Under the pieces are notes generated by a model that was given only the letters and a program-made list of their open reading frames with translations, did not search any database and was not told where the DNA came from. DNA of 64,000 nt. Origin: Clostridia bacterium. GTDB taxonomy: Bacteria; Bacillota; Clostridia; Christensenellales; Aristaeellaceae. Below, in pieces: positions 16,195 to 25,033 of this stretch; within the stretch, counting starts at the first letter, position 1, and each line of letters begins with the position of its first letter. Location of the stretch: the NCBI GenBank assembly GCA_900769075.1, contig CAAGFE010000111.1, forward strand, positions 1 through 64,000, in the 5' to 3' direction. Both the position numbers and the translations under genes were made by a program.

Positions 16195-18340
16195 ATGGCT
16201 GATCCTCCTGGCCCTGCTGCTGCTGCTGCTGCCGGCCCTTGCCCTGGCGGACACGCATACGGTGGAAAACGAGCGCCTCCTCCTGACCATTGACGACGCC
16301 ACCCTGTACATGACCGTCACCGACAAGGCCACCGGCAAGCACTTTGCAAGCAGCATCGAACCGGATTCCGGCAAGCTCACGGGATGGAAAGCCTTCGTGG
16401 CGTCCCCCCTGGTGCTGGATGTGGTGGACGGTCAGTCCGTCATCACCAAGCAGCAGGCGCTGATGGGCAATCAGGTCGCCATTGATTTCACGCTCCTGGC
16501 TAACGGCGCGGATGCACGGGTGGACTTCACCGCCCTGGGCGTGAGGATCAAGCTGGAGATCCGGCTGGACGAGGATTCCGTGGCCATCACCATGCCCAAG
16601 GACGGTCTGGAGGAATATCCGGTCTCCAAGGGCGTGGATAAGAACACCGGCGCGGAGAGCTTCACCGATACCCGCGTGTGCGGCGTGTACCTGCTTCCCT
16701 GCTTCGGTGCGACGGAGCTGGACGAGAAGTCGGGCTACATGCTGGTGCCGGAAGCGGCGGGGGCGCTCATCGCCTTCTCCAATGGCCGGGGCGTGGGCAA
16801 CACCCCCTTCAGCAAGCGCATCTACGGCACGAACATCGGCGTGGACAAGTCGGTCATGACGGCTTTGAACCGCCCTGCCGAGCAGATCACCATGCCGGTT
16901 TACGGCATGGCGTATACCGATGAGGGGCTGGGCTACCTGGCCGTGGTGGAGAATGGCTCCGAAGCCGCCGAGATCATGGCCTACCCCGCCGGCGTCATCA
17001 CCAATTACAACTGGGCGGCCGCGCACTTCACCCTGCGCGAGCAGTTCATCGCCCAGACCACCCGCACCCTGGGCCTCAACAGCCGCGAAAGCAAGCCCTA
17101 CCTGCGGGACATGACCGTGCGCTTCTACATTCTCTCCGGCGAAGATGCAAGCTACACCGGCATGGCCCAACGCTACCGCAGAGCCCTGCAGGAAAGCGGC
17201 GGGCTCAACGCCGCGGATACCGCCTATCGCCCCCGCGTGGATTTTCTGGGGGCCGAAAGCGCGGAGTTCCTGCTGTGGAACAGCGTGGAGCCCATGACCA
17301 CCGTGGCGCAGATGGGGGAGATCATCGCAAGCTGCGATGAGAGCGGCGTCAGCGATCCGCTGGTGATCTACCGGGGCTGGCAGCCCGGCGGCCTGACCTG
17401 GGCGCTCGGCAGCGGAAGCGTGGAGCTGGAGCGCAAACTGGGCAAAGCGGATGACCTGATCGCCCTGGCCCGGTCTGTCAGGGAAAGCGGCGGAAAGTTC
17501 ATGCTGGAGATCGACCCGGTGCAGGCCAATCCCAACCGTGTGTACAACAATCGGGTGGATGTGGTGCGCACCATCGGCCAGACCATCGCTGAGCATCAGA
17601 CCGGCAAGGAGCTTTTCCCGACCATGTACTACCTCACGCCCAGCCGTTCAAGCGAGATTCTCCAGGCGATTTCGGACAAATGGGGCGGGCATGTGGACGG
17701 CCTGGCGCTGGTCACGCTGCCCAACACCCTGTTCTCCTATTACGCCCGCGGCGGCAATCACTCCCGCGGCGACACGCTGGCCGCCTATCAGGACATGCTG
17801 GCAAACACCAACGCGGTGCTTGCCCTGCAGAACCCCCTCAGCGGCTACCTGGAGCAGACGGATGTGTTCCTCGATCTGCCCCTGGATACCACCAGCTATT
17901 CCTTCCTGTCGGCGGAGGTGCCCTTCCTGCCCATGGTGCTCAGCGGGAGCATCCCCTACTATTCCACCTGGCTGAACTTCGAGAGCAACCAGCACAAGGC
18001 GCTGCTCAAGCTGGTGGAGTACGGCGCCTATCCCTCCTGGCTGCTGACCGGTGAGGACGTGCAGCCCCTGATCCACACCAACTCCTCCGATGTGTTCTCC
18101 GCCAAATGGGACGTGCTGCTGCCCACGATGGCGGACATCAACGCCCGGCTGCAGGCCCTGCACGAGGCCATCGGCGGAAGCCGCATGATCAAGCATGAGC
18201 TGCTGGCGTCCGACGTCGTCAAGGTGACCTACGAAAACGGGACGCTGGTATACGTCAACTACCGCAAGGCGGAGGCCGCCATCGACGGCGTGAGCATTCC
18301 GGCCCTGGACTACCTGGTGAAAGGAGGCGATGCGCGATGA
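16184..18340 (+). CDS. Exported DUF5696 protein, possible TIM-barrel glycosidase (module A)
   Basis: The 718-residue product has a signal peptide with a long Leu run ending ALALAD and no lipobox. Residues ~25-330 form a beta-sandwich-like half (LTIDDATLYMTVTDKATGK, GYMLVPEAAGALIAF). Residues ~345-690 look like a (beta/alpha) barrel: RVDFLGAESAEF, DPLVIYRGWQPGG, KFMLEIDP with Glu442, YYLTPSRS, PFLPMVLSGSIPYYSTW. Glu442 is matched by Glu576 in the paralogue at 47099. This resembles glycoside hydrolase layouts, but I know no activity for DUF5696. It overlaps the NHL-Yip1 gene by 11 bp and the next permease gene by ATGA, so all are translated together. Processing or holding oligosaccharides at the importer is an inference. 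Confidence 0.75.
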   Translation: MKCKWLILLALLLLLLPALALADTHTVENERLLLTIDDATLYMTVTDKATGKHFASSIEPDSGKLTGWKAFVASPLVLDVVDGQSVITKQQALMGNQVAIDFTLLANGADARVDFTALGVRIKLEIRLDEDSVAITMPKDGLEEYPVSKGVDKNTGAESFTDTRVCGVYLLPCFGATELDEKSGYMLVPEAAGALIAFSNGRGVGNTPFSKRIYGTNIGVDKSVMTALNRPAEQITMPVYGMAYTDEGLGYLAVVENGSEAAEIMAYPAGVITNYNWAAAHFTLREQFIAQTTRTLGLNSRESKPYLRDMTVRFYILSGEDASYTGMAQRYRRALQESGGLNAADTAYRPRVDFLGAESAEFLLWNSVEPMTTVAQMGEIIASCDESGVSDPLVIYRGWQPGGLTWALGSGSVELERKLGKADDLIALARSVRESGGKFMLEIDPVQANPNRVYNNRVDVVRTIGQTIAEHQTGKELFPTMYYLTPSRSSEILQAISDKWGGHVDGLALVTLPNTLFSYYARGGNHSRGDTLAAYQDMLANTNAVLALQNPLSGYLEQTDVFLDLPLDTTSYSFLSAEVPFLPMVLSGSIPYYSTWLNFESNQHKALLKLVEYGAYPSWLLTGEDVQPLIHTNSSDVFSAKWDVLLPTMADINARLQALHEAIGGSRMIKHELLASDVVKVTYENGTLVYVNYRKAEAAIDGVSIPALDYLVKGGDAR

Positions 18341-19311
18341 AAAAGCTACGCATCGGCCTGGTCACCCGGCGCGAAATGAAGGGCTATGTGTTCCTGCTCC
18401 CGTGGCTGATTGGTTTTGTGACCTTCTTTCTGATCCCGCTGGTTCAGTCTGTGTGGTACTCCTGGCATGATGTGAAGGTCACCGCCAATGGCCTGAAAAT
18501 GGTTTGGGTCGGCTGGGATAATTACCGTTACATCTTCCGGGGAGATACCGTCTTTGTGGAACAGCTGAGCAACTTCTTCACCGATGCCGTGCTGCGCCTG
18601 GCGGTGATTCTGGTGTTCTCCCTGGTGATCGCCATGATGCTCAATCAGCCCCTGAGGGGCAAGGGGATCTTCCGCACGCTGTTCTTCCTGCCCATCATCG
18701 TGGTGTCCGGCCCCGTGCTGGAGCGCCTGGTGAACGAGGGCGCAACGGCGGTGCCCCTGATTGAATCCTACGGTGTGAACGGAATCGTTGAGGCGATGCT
18801 GCCGCCCATGCTGGCGCGTCCGCTCTCCGGCCTGTTCAGCCAGCTGATCCTGGTGCTGTGGTACTCCGGCGTGCCGATTCTCATCTACATGACCGGCCTG
18901 CAGAAGATTGACAGCACCCTCTATGAAGCTTCCATGATCGACGGCGCCAACGGCTGGGTTTCCTTCTGGAAGATCACCCTGCCTGCGCTGCGCCCGATGA
19001 TCCTCATCAACGGCGTGTATACGATGGTGTTCCTGGCAACCACGGGCCTGAATGAGGTCATCGCAACGATCAATGCGCGCATGTTTGCCGACAGCAGCCG
19101 GGGCGGCGGCTACGGCATTGCCAGCGCGATGGCCTGGGTGTACGCGCTGTGCCTGGCGGCAGCCCTGATCGTCCTGCTGCTGATCACCAGGGAACGCAAA
19201 GGGCAGCAGATCGCCATCCAGAAGACCGGCGAGCAGATCGCCATTGAGCGGATGCACGCAGAGCGCGCCAGGAACATGAAGCGGAAGGGAGGAAAGAGGC
19301 ATGGCAGATAA
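18337..19311 (+). CDS. Sugar ABC transporter permease, UgpA/MsmF type (module A, second pair)
   Basis: This 324-residue protein has six predicted membrane helices, starting with GYVFLLPWLIGFVTFFLIP. The EAA loop reads YEASMIDGANGWVSFWKITLP. ATG 18337 overlaps the DUF5696 stop (ATGA), with AAAGGAGG in the preceding 20 bp. It overlaps the next permease by 11 bp. Its counterpart in module B is at 49656. The basic C-terminal tail (GKRHGR) stays cytosolic. Confidence 0.93.
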   Translation: MKKLRIGLVTRREMKGYVFLLPWLIGFVTFFLIPLVQSVWYSWHDVKVTANGLKMVWVGWDNYRYIFRGDTVFVEQLSNFFTDAVLRLAVILVFSLVIAMMLNQPLRGKGIFRTLFFLPIIVVSGPVLERLVNEGATAVPLIESYGVNGIVEAMLPPMLARPLSGLFSQLILVLWYSGVPILIYMTGLQKIDSTLYEASMIDGANGWVSFWKITLPALRPMILINGVYTMVFLATTGLNEVIATINARMFADSSRGGGYGIASAMAWVYALCLAAALIVLLLITRERKGQQIAIQKTGEQIAIERMHAERARNMKRKGGKRHGR

Positions 19312-20269
19312 GCCGATCCTTCACAAGGTGAAAAGGATCGCCATTGGCGGCTACCGTCAGATGGGCCTGCTGCCCAAGGCGGCGCTGTATGTGATGCTGA
19401 TCTCCCTGTGCTTTGTGTATGTGTACCCGATCCTCCACATGGGGATCACCTCTCTCAAATCCCTGACCGACCTGCTGGACCCCTCCGTGCAGTGGCTGCC
19501 CCATGAGATCACCTTCAGCAACTACACCCAGGCGCTGGACATCATGGGCTTCTCCGAGCATCTGGTGGATACGCTGCTGGTGACGGTGGTTCCGGCACTT
19601 TGCCAGACGTTTTCCTGCGCGCTGGCGGGCTACGCCTTCGCCCGCTTCCGCTTCAAGGGGCGCGGCATCCTCATGGCCTGCGTGCTGCTGACGTTCATCG
19701 TGCCCTTCCCGGTGCTCATGGTGCCCACCTACACCATGTATGTGGACTACGGCATCATCCGCACCATCTGGACGATGATCCTGCCCGCCATCACCGGGCA
19801 GGGCTTGCGGGCGGCGATCTTCATCCTCATCTACCGCGCCACCTACGAGCAGATCCCCTTCTCCCTGGATGAGGCCGCCCGGGTGGACGGCGCCAGCGAA
19901 ACCCGCGTGTTCCTGACCATCGGCGTGCCCCTGGGCCTGCCGGCGATGATCACCAGCTTCCTCTTCTCCTTTGTGTGGTACTGGAACGAAACCTATTCCA
20001 CCTCCCTGTTCATGGGCAACGCCGCCATGGGCAGCACGAAATACGTTTCCACCCTGGTGATGGAGCTGGCCAAGTTTGAGGACAGCTACCTGGCCTATCT
20101 GCAAAAGGCAGGCGGATGGGCAGCCCAGAGCGGCGGCGCCAACATTCAGAACGAGGCCGTCACCATGGCCGGCACGATGCTGGTCATTGCGCCGCTGCTG
20201 ATCGTTTACTTCTGCCTCCAGCGCTATTTCACCGAGGCCATTGATCGCAGCGGCATCACCGGTGAATGA
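19301..20269 (+). CDS. Sugar ABC transporter permease, MalG type (module A, second pair)
   Basis: This 322-residue protein has six membrane helices and a MalG-like EAA loop DEAARVDGASETRVFLTIGVP. The first segment ALYVMLISLCFVYVYPILHM is characteristic of the MalG/UgpE/LplC partner. It starts inside the previous permease gene (11-bp overlap, GGGAGG just upstream). Its counterpart is at 50661. It forms a pair with the permease at 18337 and should serve the solute-binding protein at 20361. Confidence 0.93.
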   Translation: MADKPILHKVKRIAIGGYRQMGLLPKAALYVMLISLCFVYVYPILHMGITSLKSLTDLLDPSVQWLPHEITFSNYTQALDIMGFSEHLVDTLLVTVVPALCQTFSCALAGYAFARFRFKGRGILMACVLLTFIVPFPVLMVPTYTMYVDYGIIRTIWTMILPAITGQGLRAAIFILIYRATYEQIPFSLDEAARVDGASETRVFLTIGVPLGLPAMITSFLFSFVWYWNETYSTSLFMGNAAMGSTKYVSTLVMELAKFEDSYLAYLQKAGGWAAQSGGANIQNEAVTMAGTMLVIAPLLIVYFCLQRYFTEAIDRSGITGE

Positions 20270-20360
20270 GTGCGCTCGGATTCAACACGGTATCCATACA
20301 GGCAAGCGGTGCGTCGCAGGGCCTGTACACGGTATAAATCATGAAAGGAGACTCCAACGT

Positions 20361-21704
20361 ATGAAGAAACTGCTTTCTCTGGTTCTGGCATGCATGATGA
20401 TGCTGTCCCTGGTACCCGCGATGGCCGAAGAAGGCCTCGCGCCCATGACCACTGAAAACATCACCCTGACCGTAGCCCATTGGGGCCAGGCCGAAGCCGG
20501 CGAGCCCGAAGTCATCGAGGCACTGATCGCCCAGTTTGAGGCTGCCTATCCCAACATCAATGTGGAATTCGTTGCCATCGACCAGGGCACCTGGGATCAG
20601 GGCCTGACCAACCTGGCCTCCGAGGGCAAGCTGCCCGACGTGTTCTGGGTCTTCAACGTGCCCAACGCCGTCGCCAACGGCTGGGCGCTGGACATCACCG
20701 AGTTCTTCGAGAAGGACCCTGACGCACAGGAGCTCTATCCTGCCATGCGTGAGGCGGCCAAGATCGGCGGCAGGAACTACTCCTACCCCGCTGTCATGTT
20801 CCCCCATGTGATGTTCATGAACGTGACCCTGTTCGAGAAGTACAACGTGGAACTGCCCGCCATCGACTGGACCTGGGATGACTACTTTGAGCTGGCTGAC
20901 GAGCTGAGCCACCCCGAGGAGTACAACTTCGGCATCTCCAACCCCCTGTACACCGACCTGTTCCCGGCTGCCTACAACGGCAACCAGGGCAAGTGGGGCT
21001 GGGACGGCGAGAAGTTCAACTTCGACGAGGTTTGGGTCAACGCCGTTGAGAAGCGCGCGGAGGTCATCAACAACAAGATCTGCGAGTGGATGAGCGCTGA
21101 CGAAAAGACCGCCGTGCTGGGCGACCCCGGCGCATGGCCTCCCGGCATGGGCCGCACCGCCATGCACATTGACTGGCCCTGGACCATCGCGCAGTTCCAG
21201 ACCTTCCGCAAGGATGAAACCGGCTGTGAATGGGTGTTCTACCCCCTGCCCATGGGCCCCGGCAAGGGTGAGCTGGCCATCGTGGACAACGGCGTGATCT
21301 CCGCCGCCACCGAGCATCCCCGCGAGGCGTGGGAGCTGGCCAAGTGGATGTCCTGGGGCCCCCAGGCTGCGCTGTGCCGCCAGAAGACCTACCGCGACCT
21401 CGGCTATGCCGTGTCCCGCATGCCCGTTGTCTCCACGCCCGAAGTGTGGCAGGATCTGCTGGACAACGCCACTGAGGATCTGGTGCCCTTCTACCGCGGC
21501 TTCATCGAGCGCGGCGTGAATATCGTTCCCTCCAACTGGCCCGTTGCGCCCGGCTGGGGCACCATTGACGCTTACTACGGCGGCAACGACATCGACGGCA
21601 AGATCCTGCGCGGCGAGCTGTCTGCCTCCGACGTGGCGGACGAGCTGCAGGCCGTGGCGGACCAGGGCGTGGCCGACCACCTGAAGGCCCTGCTGGGCGA
21701 GTAA
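20361..21704 (+). CDS. Sugar ABC transporter solute-binding protein (module A)
   Basis: This 447-residue exported protein has an N-terminal signal MKKLLSLVLA ending AMA/EEG. It has a family-1 extracellular solute-binding fold (LTVAHWGQAEAGEPEVIEA, FEAAYPNINVEFV, ASEGKLPDVFWV, WPWTIAQFQTF, AWELAKWMSWG). Trp-rich patches fit a carbohydrate cleft. The signal peptide lacks a lipobox cysteine at the cleavage site, unlike most Gram-positive binding lipoproteins. ATG 20361 has AAAGGAG at 20344-20350, 10 nt upstream; the frame extends upstream without support. A 91-bp gap before it contains an inverted repeat (about 20296-20302 with 20321-20327) that could raise its mRNA level over the permeases. The module B counterpart is at 51727. 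Confidence 0.9.
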   Translation: MKKLLSLVLACMMMLSLVPAMAEEGLAPMTTENITLTVAHWGQAEAGEPEVIEALIAQFEAAYPNINVEFVAIDQGTWDQGLTNLASEGKLPDVFWVFNVPNAVANGWALDITEFFEKDPDAQELYPAMREAAKIGGRNYSYPAVMFPHVMFMNVTLFEKYNVELPAIDWTWDDYFELADELSHPEEYNFGISNPLYTDLFPAAYNGNQGKWGWDGEKFNFDEVWVNAVEKRAEVINNKICEWMSADEKTAVLGDPGAWPPGMGRTAMHIDWPWTIAQFQTFRKDETGCEWVFYPLPMGPGKGELAIVDNGVISAATEHPREAWELAKWMSWGPQAALCRQKTYRDLGYAVSRMPVVSTPEVWQDLLDNATEDLVPFYRGFIERGVNIVPSNWPVAPGWGTIDAYYGGNDIDGKILRGELSASDVADELQAVADQGVADHLKALLGE

Positions 21705-21836
21705 GCATCGCAAGCAGTGCTGCGCGTTTCCCGCCCCGGCGGGCGCCAGCACGCATGACTGATTGGGAGGGCAGGCAACGCACTGCCTGCTCTCCTGATC
21801 CCTTCGCATCACAATCATCGGAAAGGTGGACGCACC

Positions 21837-22700
21837 ATGCGCAAAACACGCTTCAATCCGGATCATTTCCATCCGAACCAGATCCCCATGTATCTGGTTC
21901 TGGTTCCGCTGGCGGTTTTCATGGCCGTCCCCATCGTGTTCATCATCAACCACGCCTTCAAGCCCATCGAGGAGCTCTTTGCCTTCCCGCCGCGCTTCCT
22001 GGTGGAGAACCCCGTGCTGGATAACTTCACCCGTCTGGCACGCCAGGCGAGTGCGGGCGGCATCTCCATCAGCCGCTACATTTTCAACAGCCTCATCGTG
22101 ACCGCTTCGGTGGTGTTCCTGAGCATGGCGATGTCCTCCATGGCCGCCTTCGCGCTGAGCAAGCTGCGCTTCCGCGCCAAGGCCACGCTGATGGAGATCA
22201 ACAACCTCGCCATGATGTTCGTGCCCATCGCGGTCATCATTCCCCGCTATTTGCTGGTGGACAAGCTTGGCATGATCAATACCTATTTCGCCCACATTCT
22301 GCCGCTTCTGGCCCTGCCGGTGGGCATGTTCCTGGTCAAGCAGTTCACCGATCAGGTGCCTGATTCCCTGATCGAAGCCGCCATCGTCGATGGCGCCGGA
22401 TACTTCAAGGTCTACCGCAGGATCATCCTGCCGATGATCAAGCCTGCGCTGGCGACGGTCGCCATCCTGGCTTTCCAGTCCGTGTGGAACAACACGGAGA
22501 CCTCTGCCATGTACACCAACAAGGAAAGCATGCGCACACTGACCTTCTATATGAGCACGCTTTCCAGCAACACCAACTCCGTTGCCGGACAGGGCATGGC
22601 GGCCGCCTCGTCGCTGATCATGTTCCTGCCCAACCTGATTCTGTTCATTCTCTGCCAGAGCAAGGTCATGAACACCATGGCCCACTCCGGTATCAAATAA
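21837..22700 (+). CDS. Sugar ABC transporter permease, MalG/LplC type (module A, displaced partner of the first pair)
   Basis: This 287-residue protein has six membrane helices and the EAA loop IEAAIVDGAGYFKVYRRIILP. By eye it is clearly closest to the permease at 44200: both share HAFKP..ELFAFPP.F, MEINNLA.MFV, VWNNTET and MNTMAHSG. In module B that gene directly follows the first permease; here it sits after the second binding protein. GAAAGGTGG precedes ATG 21837. The 132-bp gap before it contains hairpins (for example GCAGGC arms around 21770-21790) but no strong promoter. Confidence 0.92.
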   Translation: MRKTRFNPDHFHPNQIPMYLVLVPLAVFMAVPIVFIINHAFKPIEELFAFPPRFLVENPVLDNFTRLARQASAGGISISRYIFNSLIVTASVVFLSMAMSSMAAFALSKLRFRAKATLMEINNLAMMFVPIAVIIPRYLLVDKLGMINTYFAHILPLLALPVGMFLVKQFTDQVPDSLIEAAIVDGAGYFKVYRRIILPMIKPALATVAILAFQSVWNNTETSAMYTNKESMRTLTFYMSTLSSNTNSVAGQGMAAASSLIMFLPNLILFILCQSKVMNTMAHSGIK

Positions 22701-22732
22701 TCCCTCGCATCGCTTGAAAGGGGTTCTTTCCT

Positions 22733-25009
22733 GTGAAGGTGCTGATCATCATCATGCTTCTTGCCGCCTCCATGCTGGGGATTGCCTCCGCGGAGGACTA
22801 TCAGAACCCCATTCCCGTCCTGAACGACCGGGGAGAAAAGATGGACGCCGCCGACCCCTTTGTCCTGCGCTTCAACGGGAAGTACTACCTGTATACCACC
22901 GGTGCGGAAGAGATCCGCGTCTACGAATCGGAGGATCTCGTCCACTGGACGTTCAGGGGCCACTGCACCCGCCATGGCGAAGGCGCCATCGCCTTTGCGC
23001 CGGAGGTGATCTACTGGCGCGGCGCGTTCTATATGATCACTTCGCCCTACGGCCGCGGGCACTATATCATGAAAAGCGATTCTCCCCTGGGGCCCTTCGA
23101 CCGGGTGACGGAGAACTTCGGCTATTCCATTGACGGTTCCCTCTTTGCGGCGGACAACGGCAAGCTCTACCTGTTCAACCTACCGGGCAACAAGTCCATC
23201 GGCATGGTGGAGATCGACGGGGACACGCTCACCCCCAGGGGCGTGAACAAGTCCACCGGCGTGACCCTCAACCACTGGACGGAGGGCCCCGGCATGATCC
23301 GCCGCGGCGAGTGGACCTACCTGACCTTTACCGGCAACCATTATCTTTCCACGGGCTACCGCATTGCCTGGGCCAGCCGCAAGGGCGATGCCCTGGGCCG
23401 CTACACCCAGCCCAAGGATCACACGCTGATGATCAACAGCGTTTTCAAGGATCCTTTCACCGGCCTGGGCCATTCCGCCAATTTTTACGGGCCCGACCTG
23501 GACAGCATCTATACCTCCTACCACTGCCATGCCCCAGAGCAGACCGGCGGCGGGCTGGTGCGCTGGTATTGCCTGGACCGCCTGCTGACCAACGGCGGAT
23601 GGCTCTATACCACCGGCCCCAGCGATACGGCGATGCCCCTTCCGGATCAGCCGGATGTGCGGGGCGATGCCCAGGGAGACCTGCGTGACTTTGCTGAAAC
23701 GGCCACGGGCTTCTTCGCTCAGGTCAATGCCGGCAGCCGCTTCACCCAGGAGTGCAATTTTCTGCTCAACGGCGGCGAAATGGCCTGGCGGATGGGCAGC
23801 CGTGACGGGGAGGCCGCGCTGATCACCACGGACGGCAGCAAGCTGGTATTCAAGGCGGGCGACAAGACCATCGCCCAGGCCCCTGTGCCGGAGCTGGGCG
23901 AAGCCGGACGCCTCCATACCCTGCGCGTGGAATGCACGCAGGATATCCTCTATGTGTACATCGACACCATGCGCCTCCTGACGGTGAAGCATCCCGGGGT
24001 GACGGCGGATCTCATCGGCGCAGTGAAGCAGGAGGGCGCAGCCTATAGCTTCATGGCCCACACGGCCAGGGCCCTGGGCGACGGCGACCTGTCCGCCGTG
24101 AAGGCCATCCCCGGACGCTTCGCGGCGGTGCACGCGATCAACGGCGCCACGCTGGAAACCGTGGAGGGCCCGGAGCTGGAGGCGCAGGCTGCCCTGCTTG
24201 GCGAAGCGGCGTACCCTGTGCGCGTGGCGGCGGAAGGCGCCTACTGTTTTGATCTGACCCTCCGGGCCAAGGACGCGGGCCGCCGGATCACCATCACCCT
24301 GAATGCCAAGCCCATCCTGGAATTCACCGTGCCCGAAGCGCCGGACAAGGCGGACTGGTTCACCTATACCACAGCGCCGGTGCAGCTGCCCGCAGGCGAT
24401 CACACCCTGGGCATTTCCGGCGATCAGACGGCCGTGCTGATGATCTCCGCCTTCCTCCATGAGCGCATGGAAGAAAAGACCTGGGCGCTGGATCAGAACA
24501 AGCGCGAAGGCATCATCACCCTGGGCAGCTTCGCCGTCGGGAACGGGGCGCTGTCCGTCGGCACGGGCAAAAACAGCTTCGCACTCATCGGCAGCATGGG
24601 CTGCACGGATTACGAGTTGCGGGTGACCTTCGATATGCCCAGCCAGGGCAGCGGATACAGCGGTTTCCTGATGCACGCGGCCCATGCTTCCATCCACCCG
24701 GATCAGGTGGCGGAGGCTTGCTTCGGCTACGGCGTGGCCATCACCGCCACCGGTCTGACCATCCGCCGGATGAACTATGGTCATGCGATGGAGGCCACCA
24801 AGGTCAGGCTCGACGGTTGGGGAACCCTTGAACAGGCTACGCTCACGCTGCGGATGGAGGACAATGTGCTGTCCGTCTTCGTGGGGGACGGACAAGTGCC
24901 GGTGGCCGTGATTCAGGACAGCATGCCCTTCACCCACGGCATGTGCGGCCTGTTCTCCACGGGCAGGGAGCTGCGGGTGACGGAGCTGTTCGTCAGGCCG
25001 CTGGAATAA
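22733..25009 (+). CDS. Secreted GH43-family glycosidase with three C-terminal beta domains
   Basis: This 758-residue protein has a signal peptide (LIIIMLLAASMLGIASA). The five-bladed GH43 propeller spans about 30-330 and shows the expected catalytic residues: Asp41 in ADPF (base), Asp134 in IDGS (pKa modulator) and Glu184 in TEGPG (acid). GH43 enzymes remove arabinose or xylose units from arabinan and xylan. After the propeller come a concanavalin-like segment (~330-450), a CBM6/35-like segment (~455-580) and a second concanavalin-like segment (~600-755). The start is GTG 22733 because AAAGGGG lies 9 nt upstream. It follows the last permease by 32 bp. The next gene encodes a close paralogue with the same architecture. 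Substrate is inferred from family only. Confidence 0.88.
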   Translation: MKVLIIIMLLAASMLGIASAEDYQNPIPVLNDRGEKMDAADPFVLRFNGKYYLYTTGAEEIRVYESEDLVHWTFRGHCTRHGEGAIAFAPEVIYWRGAFYMITSPYGRGHYIMKSDSPLGPFDRVTENFGYSIDGSLFAADNGKLYLFNLPGNKSIGMVEIDGDTLTPRGVNKSTGVTLNHWTEGPGMIRRGEWTYLTFTGNHYLSTGYRIAWASRKGDALGRYTQPKDHTLMINSVFKDPFTGLGHSANFYGPDLDSIYTSYHCHAPEQTGGGLVRWYCLDRLLTNGGWLYTTGPSDTAMPLPDQPDVRGDAQGDLRDFAETATGFFAQVNAGSRFTQECNFLLNGGEMAWRMGSRDGEAALITTDGSKLVFKAGDKTIAQAPVPELGEAGRLHTLRVECTQDILYVYIDTMRLLTVKHPGVTADLIGAVKQEGAAYSFMAHTARALGDGDLSAVKAIPGRFAAVHAINGATLETVEGPELEAQAALLGEAAYPVRVAAEGAYCFDLTLRAKDAGRRITITLNAKPILEFTVPEAPDKADWFTYTTAPVQLPAGDHTLGISGDQTAVLMISAFLHERMEEKTWALDQNKREGIITLGSFAVGNGALSVGTGKNSFALIGSMGCTDYELRVTFDMPSQGSGYSGFLMHAAHASIHPDQVAEACFGYGVAITATGLTIRRMNYGHAMEATKVRLDGWGTLEQATLTLRMEDNVLSVFVGDGQVPVAVIQDSMPFTHGMCGLFSTGRELRVTELFVRPLE

Positions 25010-25033
25010 GAACCCTTGGGAGGAAGGAGAACC

